This document shows, piece after piece, positions 10,235 to 19,683 of a DNA stretch of 64,000 nucleotides. Source of the stretch: Euwallacea fornicatus. Its lineage: Eukaryota > Arthropoda > Insecta > Coleoptera > Curculionidae. The first letter of the stretch is position 1. The number at the start of each line of letters is the position of its first letter. The translations under genes and the position numbers were made by a program. Location of the stretch: positions 682,001-746,000 of the forward strand of contig NC_089574.1 in the NCBI RefSeq assembly GCF_040115645.1, given 5' to 3'. The notes beneath the pieces were generated by a model. The model did no database searches, was not told the origin of the DNA, and saw only the letters and a list, made by a program, of their open reading frames with translations.

Positions 10235-11456
10235 TTAAAGGATGTGTTTTTTCCAGTTCATCTTAGTATCAAAAATCAGCCCAAGGAACAGATGATCTGG
10301 AACCACCTGCAGAACGCCTGAATTCAAAGTAATTTTCGGTATATACTGTATCTTTTTGCGGCTGAAAAGCATGACCTTTGATTTTGCCCTGGAAAATCTA
10401 AAACTAGTTTTGGTTGACCAAACTTCCAGGTTATTCATTACATTCTGGACTAGCTTGCTAGTCGACTCGGTATTGGCACCCGAACAGTACACCACTAGAT
10501 CATCAGCAAATAGTGAGTGTCTAACTGGTGGTGGTATACACTTGAAAATGTCCGTCATGGCTAAGTTACATAATGTGGGACTGAGAGCCGCTCCTTGCGG
10601 GACACCATCTCTTAAAAAACCTCGTGTGACATTTTACCATTATCCAAAACTCTGGCAGTTCTTTCGCTTAAAAAAATGTTTAATGTAAGACAGCATATTT
10701 CCGGTTATATAACATCCTTCAAGTTTATTTATTGTAGATCAATGGTTTCCAGACAGTGTCAAAAGCTGCTTCTATATCCAGAAAAGCAGCAATAAGTTCT
10801 CTATTAACCATCATGGAGTTAGCTATTTCTGACTGCAAAAGAACTAGATTATCTACTGTACTGCAATGAGTGCGAAAACCAGCTTGATTCTGATTAATGA
10901 CCTTGTTACATTCAAGATACCATGCCAGTCTCTTGTTGACCATCTTCTCCATTAACTTGCACATTGTACAGGTTAACGATATTGGCCGAAAGTCTTTATC
11001 ATTTGGAGGAGAGATATTATTTTTCTCGAATGGCAGCATGATGGATTGTCTCCACGAGGCGGAGAATTGTTGACATGTCCAGATTTTATTATAAAACATC
11101 AACAATTTCCCAAGGTACTCCAATGAAACTTTTTTCAGTAGTATGAATGGAACATTATCGGGGCCTGCTGCTGTGTTTTTACATCTGTTTAGGGCAGAGG
11201 TGAGTTCTTCCATTGAATGCGGTAGATCCAAACTGTCTGAAGATTGGAGATGATTAGGTTGTAATATGTATAAGTCTTGTGGTGGAGATTGGTTTGTTGA
11301 TTTCCGTTGAAAGTAGCACGCCAATATGTCCGCAATGGATTGGTCATCTGTGATGGTTTGATTATTTTGCCTAATAGAATTTATTTTGTGGTTGATAGCT
11401 TGATCTCGAATGCGTTTGATCTTCGTCCACACTTCCGCTGGCGGCGTATCAGGCAC
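10235..11456 (-). pseudogene. LINE ORF2 reverse transcriptase region
   Basis: Encodes the polymerase that copies the element RNA at a nicked target. 11456-10725 covers fingers and palm: AAGPDNVPFILLKK, KDFRPISLTCTMCKLMEK, NQAGFRTHCSTVDNL and motif A with its aspartate in AAFLDIEAAFDTVW. After a frameshift, 10558-10235 carries motif C, FADDLVVYCSG, and the following KSKVMLFSRKK and FLGLIFDTKMNW blocks. Motif B between the two frames is damaged. Catalytic aspartates remain visible, but the frame is broken. Confidence 0.85.
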
Positions 11457-12592
11457 TATGGAGCTAACGTAGCCCTCCCAAGATCGTTTTTTTTGCTTTC
11501 CCTTATTATAGGCCTAGCTCGGGCTCTTAGCCTCTTGAAATTAACGAGGTCTTCCAAGGTTCTTGTACGTCGGTATCTATTTAAAGCTTTTTTGCAATCC
11601 TTAGTAGATGTGCCTCAAAGATCATTCCACCATGGAACACTCCTGCCAGAGTGGTCCACCCTCCTTTTGCCAATGTGTTTATTTACTACGGAAAGTATAA
11701 TATTTGTTAGTTGACTTGTTGCAATTTGAACGTCTACCGAGAGCTGGATTTGTGTACTTTGCATTCTTGTTTCAGCCGAATATTTGTCCCATTTTGCTTT
11801 TGATAGGTTCCACCTCTCAATTATATATGGCTCGGAGATCGTATTATTAGAAATCAGAATAGGAAAATGATCACTGTCATATAGACTGTCCAGAGTTTGC
11901 CAATTTAGTTGAGATGCTGTATTTAGATCCGCAAAGCTTAAGTCTATCGCACTGAGTGTACCCGAGGAGATGTAAAGGTGTGTGGATTGCCCTGAATTTA
12001 AGAGGTGTATGTTAAGGACATTTATAATGTTCTCAATAATTTTCCCCCTTCCTGATGTGTGGACCGATCCCCATAATGGGCTGTGCACATTGAAATCTCC
12101 GAGAACAAACGGTTTTGGCAATTGGCTGATGATTCCACTTATTTCAGCCTCCATAAGTGGATAATTTGGGGGGATGTAGACATTACATATTGTAATCTTA
12201 TTAGGACACCATACATTTACTGCTTTCAATTCCAGTTCGGAGTTTATTGGGAAATGTTCCGAAAAATTTTCATTCGAGATGAACATTGAAACTCCTCCAC
12301 TGGCTCGAGCACAATCTGTTCGCAAATAGTGATGTTCCTGATAATGTTTAAGGGATTTTTTATGAGTTTCATTAAAATTTGTTTCCTGCAGACAGACAAT
12401 AGTTGGCAGATGTTCCGCAATCAGTTGTTGTAGATTGGCAAGACGTGGATAGAATCCATCGCAGTTCCACTGTACAATCTTGATGATGTTGGTTATGGTT
12501 GTTATTGTGCTGAGATATTCGACCGTTGGGAACTGACATAGTGTCCTCCTCGTCAGAAGTGGATGCAATACTCTCAATCGATGTTTCCTCAA
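11457..12592 (-). pseudogene. LINE ORF2 AP endonuclease and linker
   Basis: 12592-11615 is open for 325 codons and contains a complete apurinic-like endonuclease: IVQWNCDGFYPRLANL, CLQETNF with the catalytic Glu, ASGGVSMFIS, VLGDFNVHSPLWG, LSAIDLSFADL and SDHFPI. It ends RSVPWWNDL at a stop. The same frame continues past that stop with LEDLVNFKRLRARARPIIRE, the normal linker to the RT, so the stop is a point lesion. A frameshift follows near 11465 before VWTKIKRIRD. The endonuclease is unusually well kept for a dead element. Confidence 0.87.
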
Positions 12593-13804
12593 TGTTTATG
12601 CCTGCTTTCAGTTTTTTATGGAGTCGTGTGAACCTGTTTTTAATAGACCTCTCCTGTAGAAATGGATAAATGGAATATACTACATTGTCAAGTAATTGTT
12701 TGACGTTGGTTGTGAATTTACAGGCTTCGCTATATGAACCTTCATTGTTAAACGTTTCTTCCAAGAAAGCTATAAAAGTGTCAAAAGATCGGATGAAATC
12801 ATTGACAACTGATTCATAACATTCCTTTATTACACCTTTGCTATTATCCGAAAGGGGTCAACAGGTGATCGCTGAGAGGATTTTTCTTTTCTTTTTTGGT
12901 TGTAGGTGGTGGCATTAACTTCCGTTCCCCAACGTCATTTTCTTCCGAATCAAGGGTTGATAAGGTGCTAGAATATTGCCTCTTTTGCTGTGCTATGGTT
13001 GCTGTCTCTTGTAGTTCCTTCCGAGCGCCTAACACCTCTTTTAAGTTAGTGTTCCCATTGCTATCAACTGTGGTTGGTGGATTTGGGCACTTGCTCACAA
13101 TATGACCTGCTTTTTTACATAGAAAGCACTCCATTTTATCAGTAGATCAAAAAATATTCTATAATCTACTCCTTCATAGTGCAATAACTCAGATATCTGT
13201 AGTTGAAAATCCTCAGTGGGTGGCTGAATATACACTTATCGGCGAAAACTTAGGATATGGCTGTATTCATCCCCAGGAATACCAGCTTTTAGAAACGATA
13301 TGGGCGATGCCATTTGAAGTCCTAGATTTTTGATCATATTTTCTATAGCATCATGTGGGATGAATGGACCGACGTTAGAAACTATAATTCTTTTGGTTGG
13401 AGAAACTAGTCTTCTAATGCTATGTCGGATTCCCTCAATTATCACTGTCTGCTGAGTTTAGCTACAGTTTCCTCACTTTTTAGATATATGCAAATTCTAT
13501 TGTTAGATATTCTTGAAGCAAATATAATATTTTTAGGCTCAACCAGATTCCCTAGAGTGCTTACATAATCAAACAGCTTGAGGGTTGGTTCCGCATGCAA
13601 TACTATTGCTTGTTCTTTCCTGGGAAAGGTTTGCCTTGGCGTTGATTTGGTAATTGCTGAGGACGTCACAGTCTTGTTGATTGAGTTTTGCTCAGTTGCA
13701 TTCATTCCTTCAATTGGGTTAATTATTTGGCTGCGCTTGTAGTCAAAAACATCCTCCAAGTGTTTAGACATTACGGCTAAATATCGAGCATTATTTTTTA
13801 GCAA
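12372..13804 (-). pseudogene. LINE ORF1 (gag-like) with CCHC zinc knuckle
   Basis: Nucleic-acid-binding ORF1 in at least four frames. 13804-13442 begins MLKNNARYLAVMSKHLED. 13445-13236 reads KRIIVSNVGPFIPHDAIENM, an ORF1 RNA-binding-like block. 13134-12844 has one CCHC knuckle, CFLCKKAGHIVSKC. 12764-12372 contains the acidic C-terminal tail (ETSIESIASTSDEEDTM) and overlaps the ORF2 start, as is usual when ORF2 is reached by reinitiation or frameshift. Confidence 0.7.
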
Positions 13805-13946
13805 TAATATTCATTTATATTAGCAGTATTTAAGTATCGGAAAAGAAACAGCACTCGTATTTTCTTATCACTGCGGGAATTCAAGAAAACAACAACAGCA
13901 TAGGTTCTCACGATGTTTCCTCGTTGACTCTCAAGACCCGAATCTC

Positions 13947-13955
13947 ATCTGGACA
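13947..13955. repeat. Target-site duplication of LINE (5' side)
   Basis: atctggaca, identical to 9218-9226; marks the element's 5' end at 13946. Confidence 0.8.
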
Positions 13956-15740
13956 CTTGCATATTTTCAACCAACAAAAACAGCAACTTTTAAAGATTTT
14001 CTCCTCAAGCCCCTCACTTTAGGTAATCGTGGTCTTAGTGAGACATTAAAATTTATAAATGGAAATATCTGAGGAACGGCTCGTCTAAGCAGTAATTATA
14101 AGAAACATAAAACTTTTTTCACGTAGAAAAAATGGGGAAATGTATTATTATTCAAATTAACAATAATATACGAGATACAGACAACTTTGGAGCTTTCAAC
14201 TCGTGGACGGCCTGCGCCTTACTCAACATCAAAATTTAAATTTTCAATAAAGCTATTTGAGCAAGTTTAACAATAATTGCAAACTTGACCACCCTATATG
14301 TCGTTTACTATCCATTAGGTACAGGCAAATAAGGTTATTTCTTAATATTTTCATTATCAATTTATAGGTTGGTTGTGTCCCATTAATTAAGGGCATTCTG
14401 TAAGGTAAATGTCCAAGGTAACATTGGAAAAAGCGCAATGCGTAATACCACATGATGGAGGACGTTCAACCCCAAAGTATCTTTAATTTTTTACCAGGAT
14501 TTTTTATTTCAGTTTTTTCTTTTTTTTTCGTTTAATTTCGTCACCAGCTGAACCTTGATGACTTGAACGAATTTTTTTTACTTGCAAAATTTCAATTTAA
14601 AAAAACTGCTCTATTTTACTTAAGTATTAATATAGAAATGATGAAACTTGCGCGAGAAATGTGTGCAAAAAATTATACAGAAGAATGATAAAGCACCCTC
14701 GTGAAGGACGATTTTTTGCACTTGGTTATCGCTGGGGCCTAATGGGATTCACTCGTTTAAGTTGACGGACGTCCTTGGATAACATACTCAGTGCTGCATG
14801 ACTTTTGTTAATTGCTAGAGTTAGTTTGAACTCGATGGTCAATAATCTGAATAATCGAGAGGAAAAAGTTTTATTTCAGTCCTAATCCCTAGGTACATCA
14901 GGCGTACTTACTGAGATGTCTCAAGGCCGAAACCCATTAAGTCGCCTCTAAATCGTATCTTCCTGCTAAAATTTCCCAGTTAAATTCTCATTATTTTCGA
15001 TTGCCTTCAATTATGCGGCATTTGCCAGCCAAATACTTGTTCAAGGATTAATTTATTTGAACTTTAGTGACGCCGTCTATTGATCTTAATCATCGATCGC
15101 AACTTCGTTTCTGGGATTTTATAGCATCGATCAACGTTCCTCGGTAAATGCATTTTTTACGAGCGAAATCGCAGCTTTTTTCACTCTGAATTACGTAACT
15201 TAAGTGTTTTCCTCAGTATTATTATTAGTTTTAAATCCGAGCTTCTTCCTATTTGTTTTGGAAGCCGGAGCAGTACCAAATGTTAGTCATCGACAGGCTC
15301 GAAATTGTTCTGTTTTGGCTCTCCGTCATTTATTTTCCAAGCAATTATACTTTCTGGTATGTTTATGGTTTGACTTCCAAATTAAATAAACGTCGTCATC
15401 TCTCGAGAGGTGAACCCATAAAAACTCCCATTAAATCTGCGGATAACCGTTCCGAATCGAAATTAAAACACTACTGATGTAGCTCTAAACGAAATATTGA
15501 CACATAAGCCCTGGTAATATTACATCTGCAACAGGTTAAACCCGGCATTAGCCCCCCAGAATCCACCCCGACCTGTTCCAATGATGATTAACGAGAAGGA
15601 GTCAAGATATACATATATATTCCAGAAACGTCTTTCAGAAGGGATTTACCACTAGCTGGCTCCAATTTACCGGTAATCCCCCGGCCGCCATGATTGAGAA
15701 GCCAGGAGCGTCACTAAACCAGGGATAGTGCTGATTATTA
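13956..15740. other. Non-coding; one transposon-terminus motif
   Basis: No gene seen. Around 14277-14295 the sequence ttgaccaccctatatgtcg is an ACAGGGTGG-type terminus in reverse orientation, so part of 14150-14290 is probably MITE. The remainder shows nothing recognisable; frames of 61-74 codons at 15204-15477 lack motifs. Confidence 0.45.
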
Positions 15741-15749
15741 TTTAGAATA

Positions 15750-15957
15750 ATGTATGTCAAGTAAAAGCTGTTACGTAAAGTAGTGACGTTACTCCCACTG
15801 AGGAGAAACTAATATGGATCATTTACTCACAAGTGATATAAATTAATTAAGAGCGTGGAACACCGAGTACTTATCGTGTATTATTGTTTGCTATTGTTCT
15901 TCATATTTATCGAATAAAGTCTGATTAATATTTAGTTGTGGAATTATTTCTCTAACA
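15750..15957 (+). repeat. Possible solo LTR
   Basis: Sequence with LTR-like anatomy: starts TG (tgtatgtc or, alternatively, tgttacgtaaag at 15769), has a TATA-like gatataaat near 15836, an aataaag near 15914 and ends tctctaaca. No target duplication matched at either possible start, and no internal retroviral-type genes are present, so the call is weak. Confidence 0.25.
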
Positions 15958-16439
15958 ATCAGTGTAAATGATTAATTCTTCCGTTATGCCTGTAATAAAA
16001 TCGCAGAAGCCGATAACGAAGGTTGCTGGCGGTGCAATTTCTGCAACCTAAGGTTTGTGATTGATTGAACTATGGATTCTGCGTGAATAAAGTTGTACAC
16101 CATTATCGTGTGTAACACAAGGTAAAAAATTAAAAGTGTTCCAGACGCCCTTTTCATATCAGAAAAAGGGCATTTTCGGGGAAATTTACAAAAGGGTTTT
16201 TTCCGCCCACATTGACCAAAGCATCTGTTACTAAAATATCTATTACTAAAAATCTCAAGTCTTTAATTAATATGTCAAAAAAATACCAGATTACCGTATC
16301 AGTGTCACCACACATCAATTCCATATTAATATCATTCCCAACACTATACTTTTTAATCATCAATTATCGATAATTGAGAACCTTGACGCCAAAAGTCACT
16401 TTTTTTCGTTTTTAGGAAAATTCAAAAACAGAACAAAAA

Positions 16440-16755
16440 TTATACAGGGTTACTCACGCTGTACGGCGCGGAATATTGTGGCTAAAATTCGAGGCTTTCA
16501 AAAGGTTTCAGTTTTGGGCTATATGGGGATCTATTATGGCTACTTTTTAAAATTATTTTTATATTATACAGGGTGTCCGAAAAGCTCTAAAAGTATCAAA
16601 GTTGTGTTTTTTTTAATGGAACCCTCTGTATATTATTGCATTTTTGGATTCTCCGATCAAAATAAATGTCTGTTTTAATAAGGTTTACTATACCTAAAAC
16701 TTAAGGTATTTTAAATCATTTGAATTTTATCAAGCGTGAATAACCCTGTATATAT
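16440..16755. repeat. Nested ACAGGGT-ended MITEs
   Basis: Outer pair: tatacagggttactcacgct (about 16441) and agcgtgaataaccctgtata (about 16734-16753), inverted matches. Inner pair: tatacagggtgtccgaaaag (about 16563) and ggaaccctctgtata (about 16620-16634), only about 70 bp apart. This reads as a small element nested in a larger one of the same family. Confidence 0.6.
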
Positions 16756-17351
16756 TTTTCTGCTTTTCGTGTAGAGTACGTCTAGTTACTGTATCGAAAT
16801 GGAAAATCAATCAATTTATTATAAAAAAGCAGGAATGAAAAAAAAATGTAATTAGTGCAAGATTGAGATGAGCCAATTTAAAACTTTCGCGAAAACTCAA
16901 GTTTTAAGCTTTCAAAGGGAGAATACCATAACACATCAAAAAACATACAACAATATGACATAATCAATCAGAGGAACTTTCTTTTACTTTCTTGCTTCAA
17001 ACGTTGCAAGTTCGCAAAACAACAGAATTAATTTTTAAAGTGTCATAAAATGACATGTTAGCTTTTGGTCCATGACGACTTACCCCGTTCGTTCACTAAA
17101 TTTATGAAAGGGATAAATCAAATGTGCGTACGATTTCGCTCTTACTGAGTTCAGCTGCAAACGATAGCTTATGCTTTTTGACTGTGAAACTCATATCTCA
17201 CTTTTGGCGAAATAGTAACTCATGCCCTTTCGCCACCAAGTTTCTCAATTGGTAGAGTTTGTACCCCCGGCAGGCACTCGCTAACCCCATGATTAGAGTA
17301 AACATTAAAAAAAATGTGGAAAAAAATGTTTACCACATTATTTCCACTTAC

Positions 17352-17711
17352 CTTCGGTAACGGGTAGCAATCATGGGGAGCATCCAGTAGAAATTTAGTT
17401 ACTTGACCCGCATTGAATACTTCAGACTTTTTCGGTTTCTGACCACCATTATCCTTTTCTGAAATGCCGTAAGCTTCGTGTATTTTGATATGTACACATT
17501 GGCCTTAGCGATAAAAAGTGCCCTTAGTAATGGGCTCAAAGGGTTCTTCAAAAAAATATATCAGGAATACACTTTCTGTGTAATTTTCCCCTGCTTGTTT
17601 CCCTTCGCATCGCATTTTGAAGTCCGTATGTCGTTTCTCGAACATGAAATTTGACTTTTTCGGTAAAAGTGATTTTTCTTTTGCAGCACCCTCAACGGTG
17701 AAACTCAGCAC
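17352..17711 (-). pseudogene. Tyrosine-recombinase (Crypton-type) N-terminal relic
   Basis: 17711-17505 reads LLPKKSNFMFEKRHTDFK, then GENYTESVFLIYFFE. After frame changes, 17460-17352 reads GGQKPKKSEVFNAGQVTKFL followed by DAPHDCYPLPKV. Together these resemble the SAM-like N-terminal and core-binding portions of eukaryotic tyrosine recombinases of the Crypton/ZMYM-KCTD1-related type, where a PKKS-x-V-F/L-T linker precedes the catalytic domain. The catalytic domain (R...HxxR...Y) is not present downstream, so this is a truncated relic of about 360 bp. Assignment rests on motif memory only. Confidence 0.42.
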
Positions 17712-18058
17712 TTTGAAGTTAATTCTATATGTATTTAATGCTATCTATTTGATATCGATTATTGATATTCCTTGTCAAACCCACGTTACTTATCGCTACA
17801 TAACAGTCTATAATATGCCTCAGAGGTACCTCACAACGTCAATACACTGGGTAACCCTTAACATTCAACATTACTTAATGTGAAAATAATAAGAATACCT
17901 CCATTTCGAAGTACAAAAAATAACGTTTATGCCTCGAGCCTAAAATGCCTTATAATCCCTTAACGATTTGCTGCAAACTTCCCCGCGGGATTAAAAGGCT
18001 TACTTCAGTGTCTTGATATATAATATACTATTTATAGCCAGGAATTATAGCGTAATAG

Positions 18059-18170
18059 GCACGTGCTAGAGTTGCTCATCCAAGACATTTTGGGAGCGCA
18101 TATGAACGATACTATCGTCAACCTTAACTGCTCGGAAATAAAGTGCAAGTGTTATGTTAAGCGACATTTC
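18059..18170. repeat. Dispersed repeat, copy B (copy A at 5938-6052)
   Basis: Same block order as 5938-6052, ending ttatgttaagcgacatttcc. An overlapping 62-codon frame has no motif. Confidence 0.5.
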
Positions 18171-18369
18171 CAATTTCTGAAAGGAAATGTTGAATTTCCA
18201 AGCATCTATTTTGATGATATTGTTGTGTTTTCTGAGCTGATAGTTTTGTAACGAAATCCAGATTGTCGACGAAATTTCCCGCTATTTTTGACAAATATTG
18301 ATTTTGGACGAGTTCAAGCAACAAAGGGTCGGTGGTCTTTTACATTAGGGGATAGACTATCATATAAAT

Positions 18370-18377
18370 CAAAATAA
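18370..18377. repeat. 8-bp target duplication, left
   Basis: caaaataa; identical copy at 19676-19683 directly outside the other inverted repeat. Confidence 0.8.
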
Positions 18378-18563
18378 GGTAATTATACCGTAAACGGTTT
18401 TCGCTCCGATCGTTCTGATTTTTTAATTTGTTATTCTAAAGGTCATTTTTGAACAACTTTTCTAAAGGGACAAGGGCGCGCAAATGCCTCTTTCACACTT
18501 TTTTTTAGGTTGAACATTTTTCCAAACGGGATCGTGGAGCGAAAAGGGTGCTGGGTGGGGTAA
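18378..18563. repeat. Merlin left terminal inverted repeat
   Basis: Starts ggtaattataccgtaaacgg and runs to ctgggtggggtaa; reverse complement of 19491-19675 with a few differences near the tip and one small indel. Confidence 0.88.
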
Positions 18564-18837
18564 GGTAAGGTAAGGTGAGGTAAGGTAAGGTAAGATAAGG
18601 TGAGGTACCTCCGGTGCAAACCGGAGGAGCCTAGCCTATAAATACCCCCCCCCCCCTGAAGTAATGCCTAACGGCGATTCCGGGGGGATTCAGGGTGAAG
18701 AGAGGAGGGTTTTAGTCGGTAGACGTCCCAATCTGGGGCGAATCCCACATAACCCGGTCGCTCGAACATCAGACCGGGTACCTTTTGAAGGTTTCCCTCC
18801 TCTATAAAAAAAAAAGGTAAGGTGAGGTAAGGTGAGG
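18564..18837. repeat. Tandem GGTAA/GGTGA repeat split by an A-tailed insert
   Basis: 18559-18607 is built of ggtaa and ggtga pentamers; the same pentamers resume at 18816-18837. Between them sits 18608-18815. The word aaggtgaggta occurs on both sides (18597-18607 and 18819-18829), which could be a target duplication or simply the tandem repeat itself. Confidence 0.7.
18608..18815 (+). mobile_element. Short A-tailed retro-insert with two perfect hairpins
   Basis: A 208-bp GC-rich block ending in an A10 tract (18806-18815), inserted in the pentamer repeat. It opens with an 8-bp perfect stem capped by gcaa, a GNRA tetraloop (18608-18627), and has a second perfect 8-bp stem with a 12-nt loop at 18752-18779 (acccggtc / gaccgggt). 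This looks like the structured 3' end of a truncated LINE or a SINE. No protein is encoded; a B-box-like gggcgaatccc occurs at 18737-18747 but is not diagnostic. Confidence 0.55.
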
Positions 18838-18840
18838 AAA

Positions 18841-19147
18841 CACATTTCCATTTTTCACCCAAATAATCATTTTTGAATTTATCAATTCGACAACATTGCT
18901 TGATTCTCCCAGCATTCACGTCTCACATAAAAACGTTTTGTTTCGATATTTGTTTGATCCGCAAATTCGCACTCAGAATGTAGAGCGTATATGGAGAGAT
19001 ATCCGTGGTGGAATTCCCAGATATGGAAGAAAAGAGCCCCATTTTGTTGGATATCTAGCAGAATTTTTGTTTAAACGGTCATTTCCTTTATTAAGCGACA
19101 TTCATTATTTCTCTATTGAAATTGCAAAGTTACATCCACCTCAGTAA
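18841..19147 (+). pseudogene. Merlin transposase C-terminal fragment (IS1016/ISXO2 fold)
   Basis: A stop-free frame of about 100 codons ending TAA at 19147. It has the C-terminal signature of this DDE family: HVSHKN (cf. the family's V-N-H-S/K box), FDPQIRTQNVERIWRDIR with the third catalytic acid in VERIW, GGIPRYGRKEPHFVGYLAEF, then FKRSFPLLSDIHYF. The two N-terminal catalytic aspartates are not found upstream, where the pentamer repeat and retro-insert now lie, so the gene is 5'-truncated. The frame has no internal stop. Alternative: an exapted short protein, with no supporting evidence. Confidence 0.75.
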
Positions 19148-19490
19148 GGAAATTTATTTCATTTAGTTCAGGTTAGTTCAGGTTAGTTCGGATCACCTCA
19201 GTGAAGGAAATTTATTTCATTTAGTTTCAATTCCTATCAAGCAATATGTTTTTCATTTACTTATTTTGATCAGAATTTATATTTTTTTCAATTGCGATTG
19301 CAATTAAAATAAAATTGTAAAATTTTTGTGTATCTTTCTTGCGCAGGTGCCACGCTAGTATTTTAGTCGATTAAGTGAAGTGTCTTTCGGGATTCATGGA
19401 GTAAATTGGAGCACTGAGTGAGGTAATTATTAACAACGTTTCAGATCTTTAAAGCAACAACAAAATATTACATACCCATAGTGAAGCAGT

Positions 19491-19675
19491 TTACCCCACC
19501 CAGCACCCTTTTCGCTCCACGATCCCGTTTGGAAAAATGTTCAACCTAAAAAAAAGTGTGAAAGAGGCATTTGCGCGCCCTTGTCCCTTTAGAAAAGTTG
19601 TTCGAAATGACCTTTAGAATAACAAATTAAAAAATCAGAACGATCGGAGCGAAAACCGTTTACGGTACTGTTACC
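19491..19675. repeat. Merlin right terminal inverted repeat
   Basis: Reverse complement of 18378-18563; ends ccgtttacggtactgttacc. Confidence 0.88.
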
Positions 19676-19683
19676 CAAAATAA

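Larger units (their letters stand above)
9227..13946 (-). mobile_element. Near full-length I-clade non-LTR retrotransposon
   Basis: A 4.7-kb LINE on the minus strand. From its 5' end: ~140-bp leader, ORF1 with a CCHC knuckle, ORF2 with AP endonuclease, reverse transcriptase and a C-terminal GHTRITH block, then an A8 tail. Both edges are fixed by a perfect 9-bp target duplication (atctggaca at 9218-9226 and 13947-13955). The clade call rests on the FADD motif context, the SFRFSRAKSKVMLFSRKK block after it, and the RLRVGHTRITHDYLM tail, typical of I-type elements. Frameshifts and stops break both ORFs, so it is dead but structurally complete. No RNase H active-site motif was found where I-clade elements usually carry one. 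Confidence 0.88.
18378..19675 (+). mobile_element. Merlin-superfamily DNA transposon
   Basis: Evidence from three sides. (1) Long terminal inverted repeats, 18378-18563 and 19491-19675, almost identical over ~185 bp and starting GGTAA. (2) A perfect 8-bp target duplication caaaataa at 18370-18377 and 19676-19683; 8-9 bp is the Merlin/IS1016 hallmark. (3) An internal frame (to 19147) matching the C-terminal end of IS1016/ISXO2-type transposases. The N-terminal catalytic region is not recognisable and the interior holds a GGTAA-type tandem repeat and an A-tailed retro-insert (18608-18815), so this copy is non-autonomous. Confidence 0.82.

Noticed and set aside
11307..11714. Plus-strand frames across the LINE (e.g. 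135 codons)
   Set aside because: Antisense shadows of ORF2, which shows endonuclease and RT motifs on the minus strand.
15741..15957. Confident LTR call
   Set aside because: Start is ambiguous and no target duplication matches; kept only as a low-confidence repeat.
18559..18607. GGTAA repeats as telomere-like sequence
   Set aside because: Neither strand gives the insect TTAGG unit (or its complement CCTAA); it lies inside a transposon.
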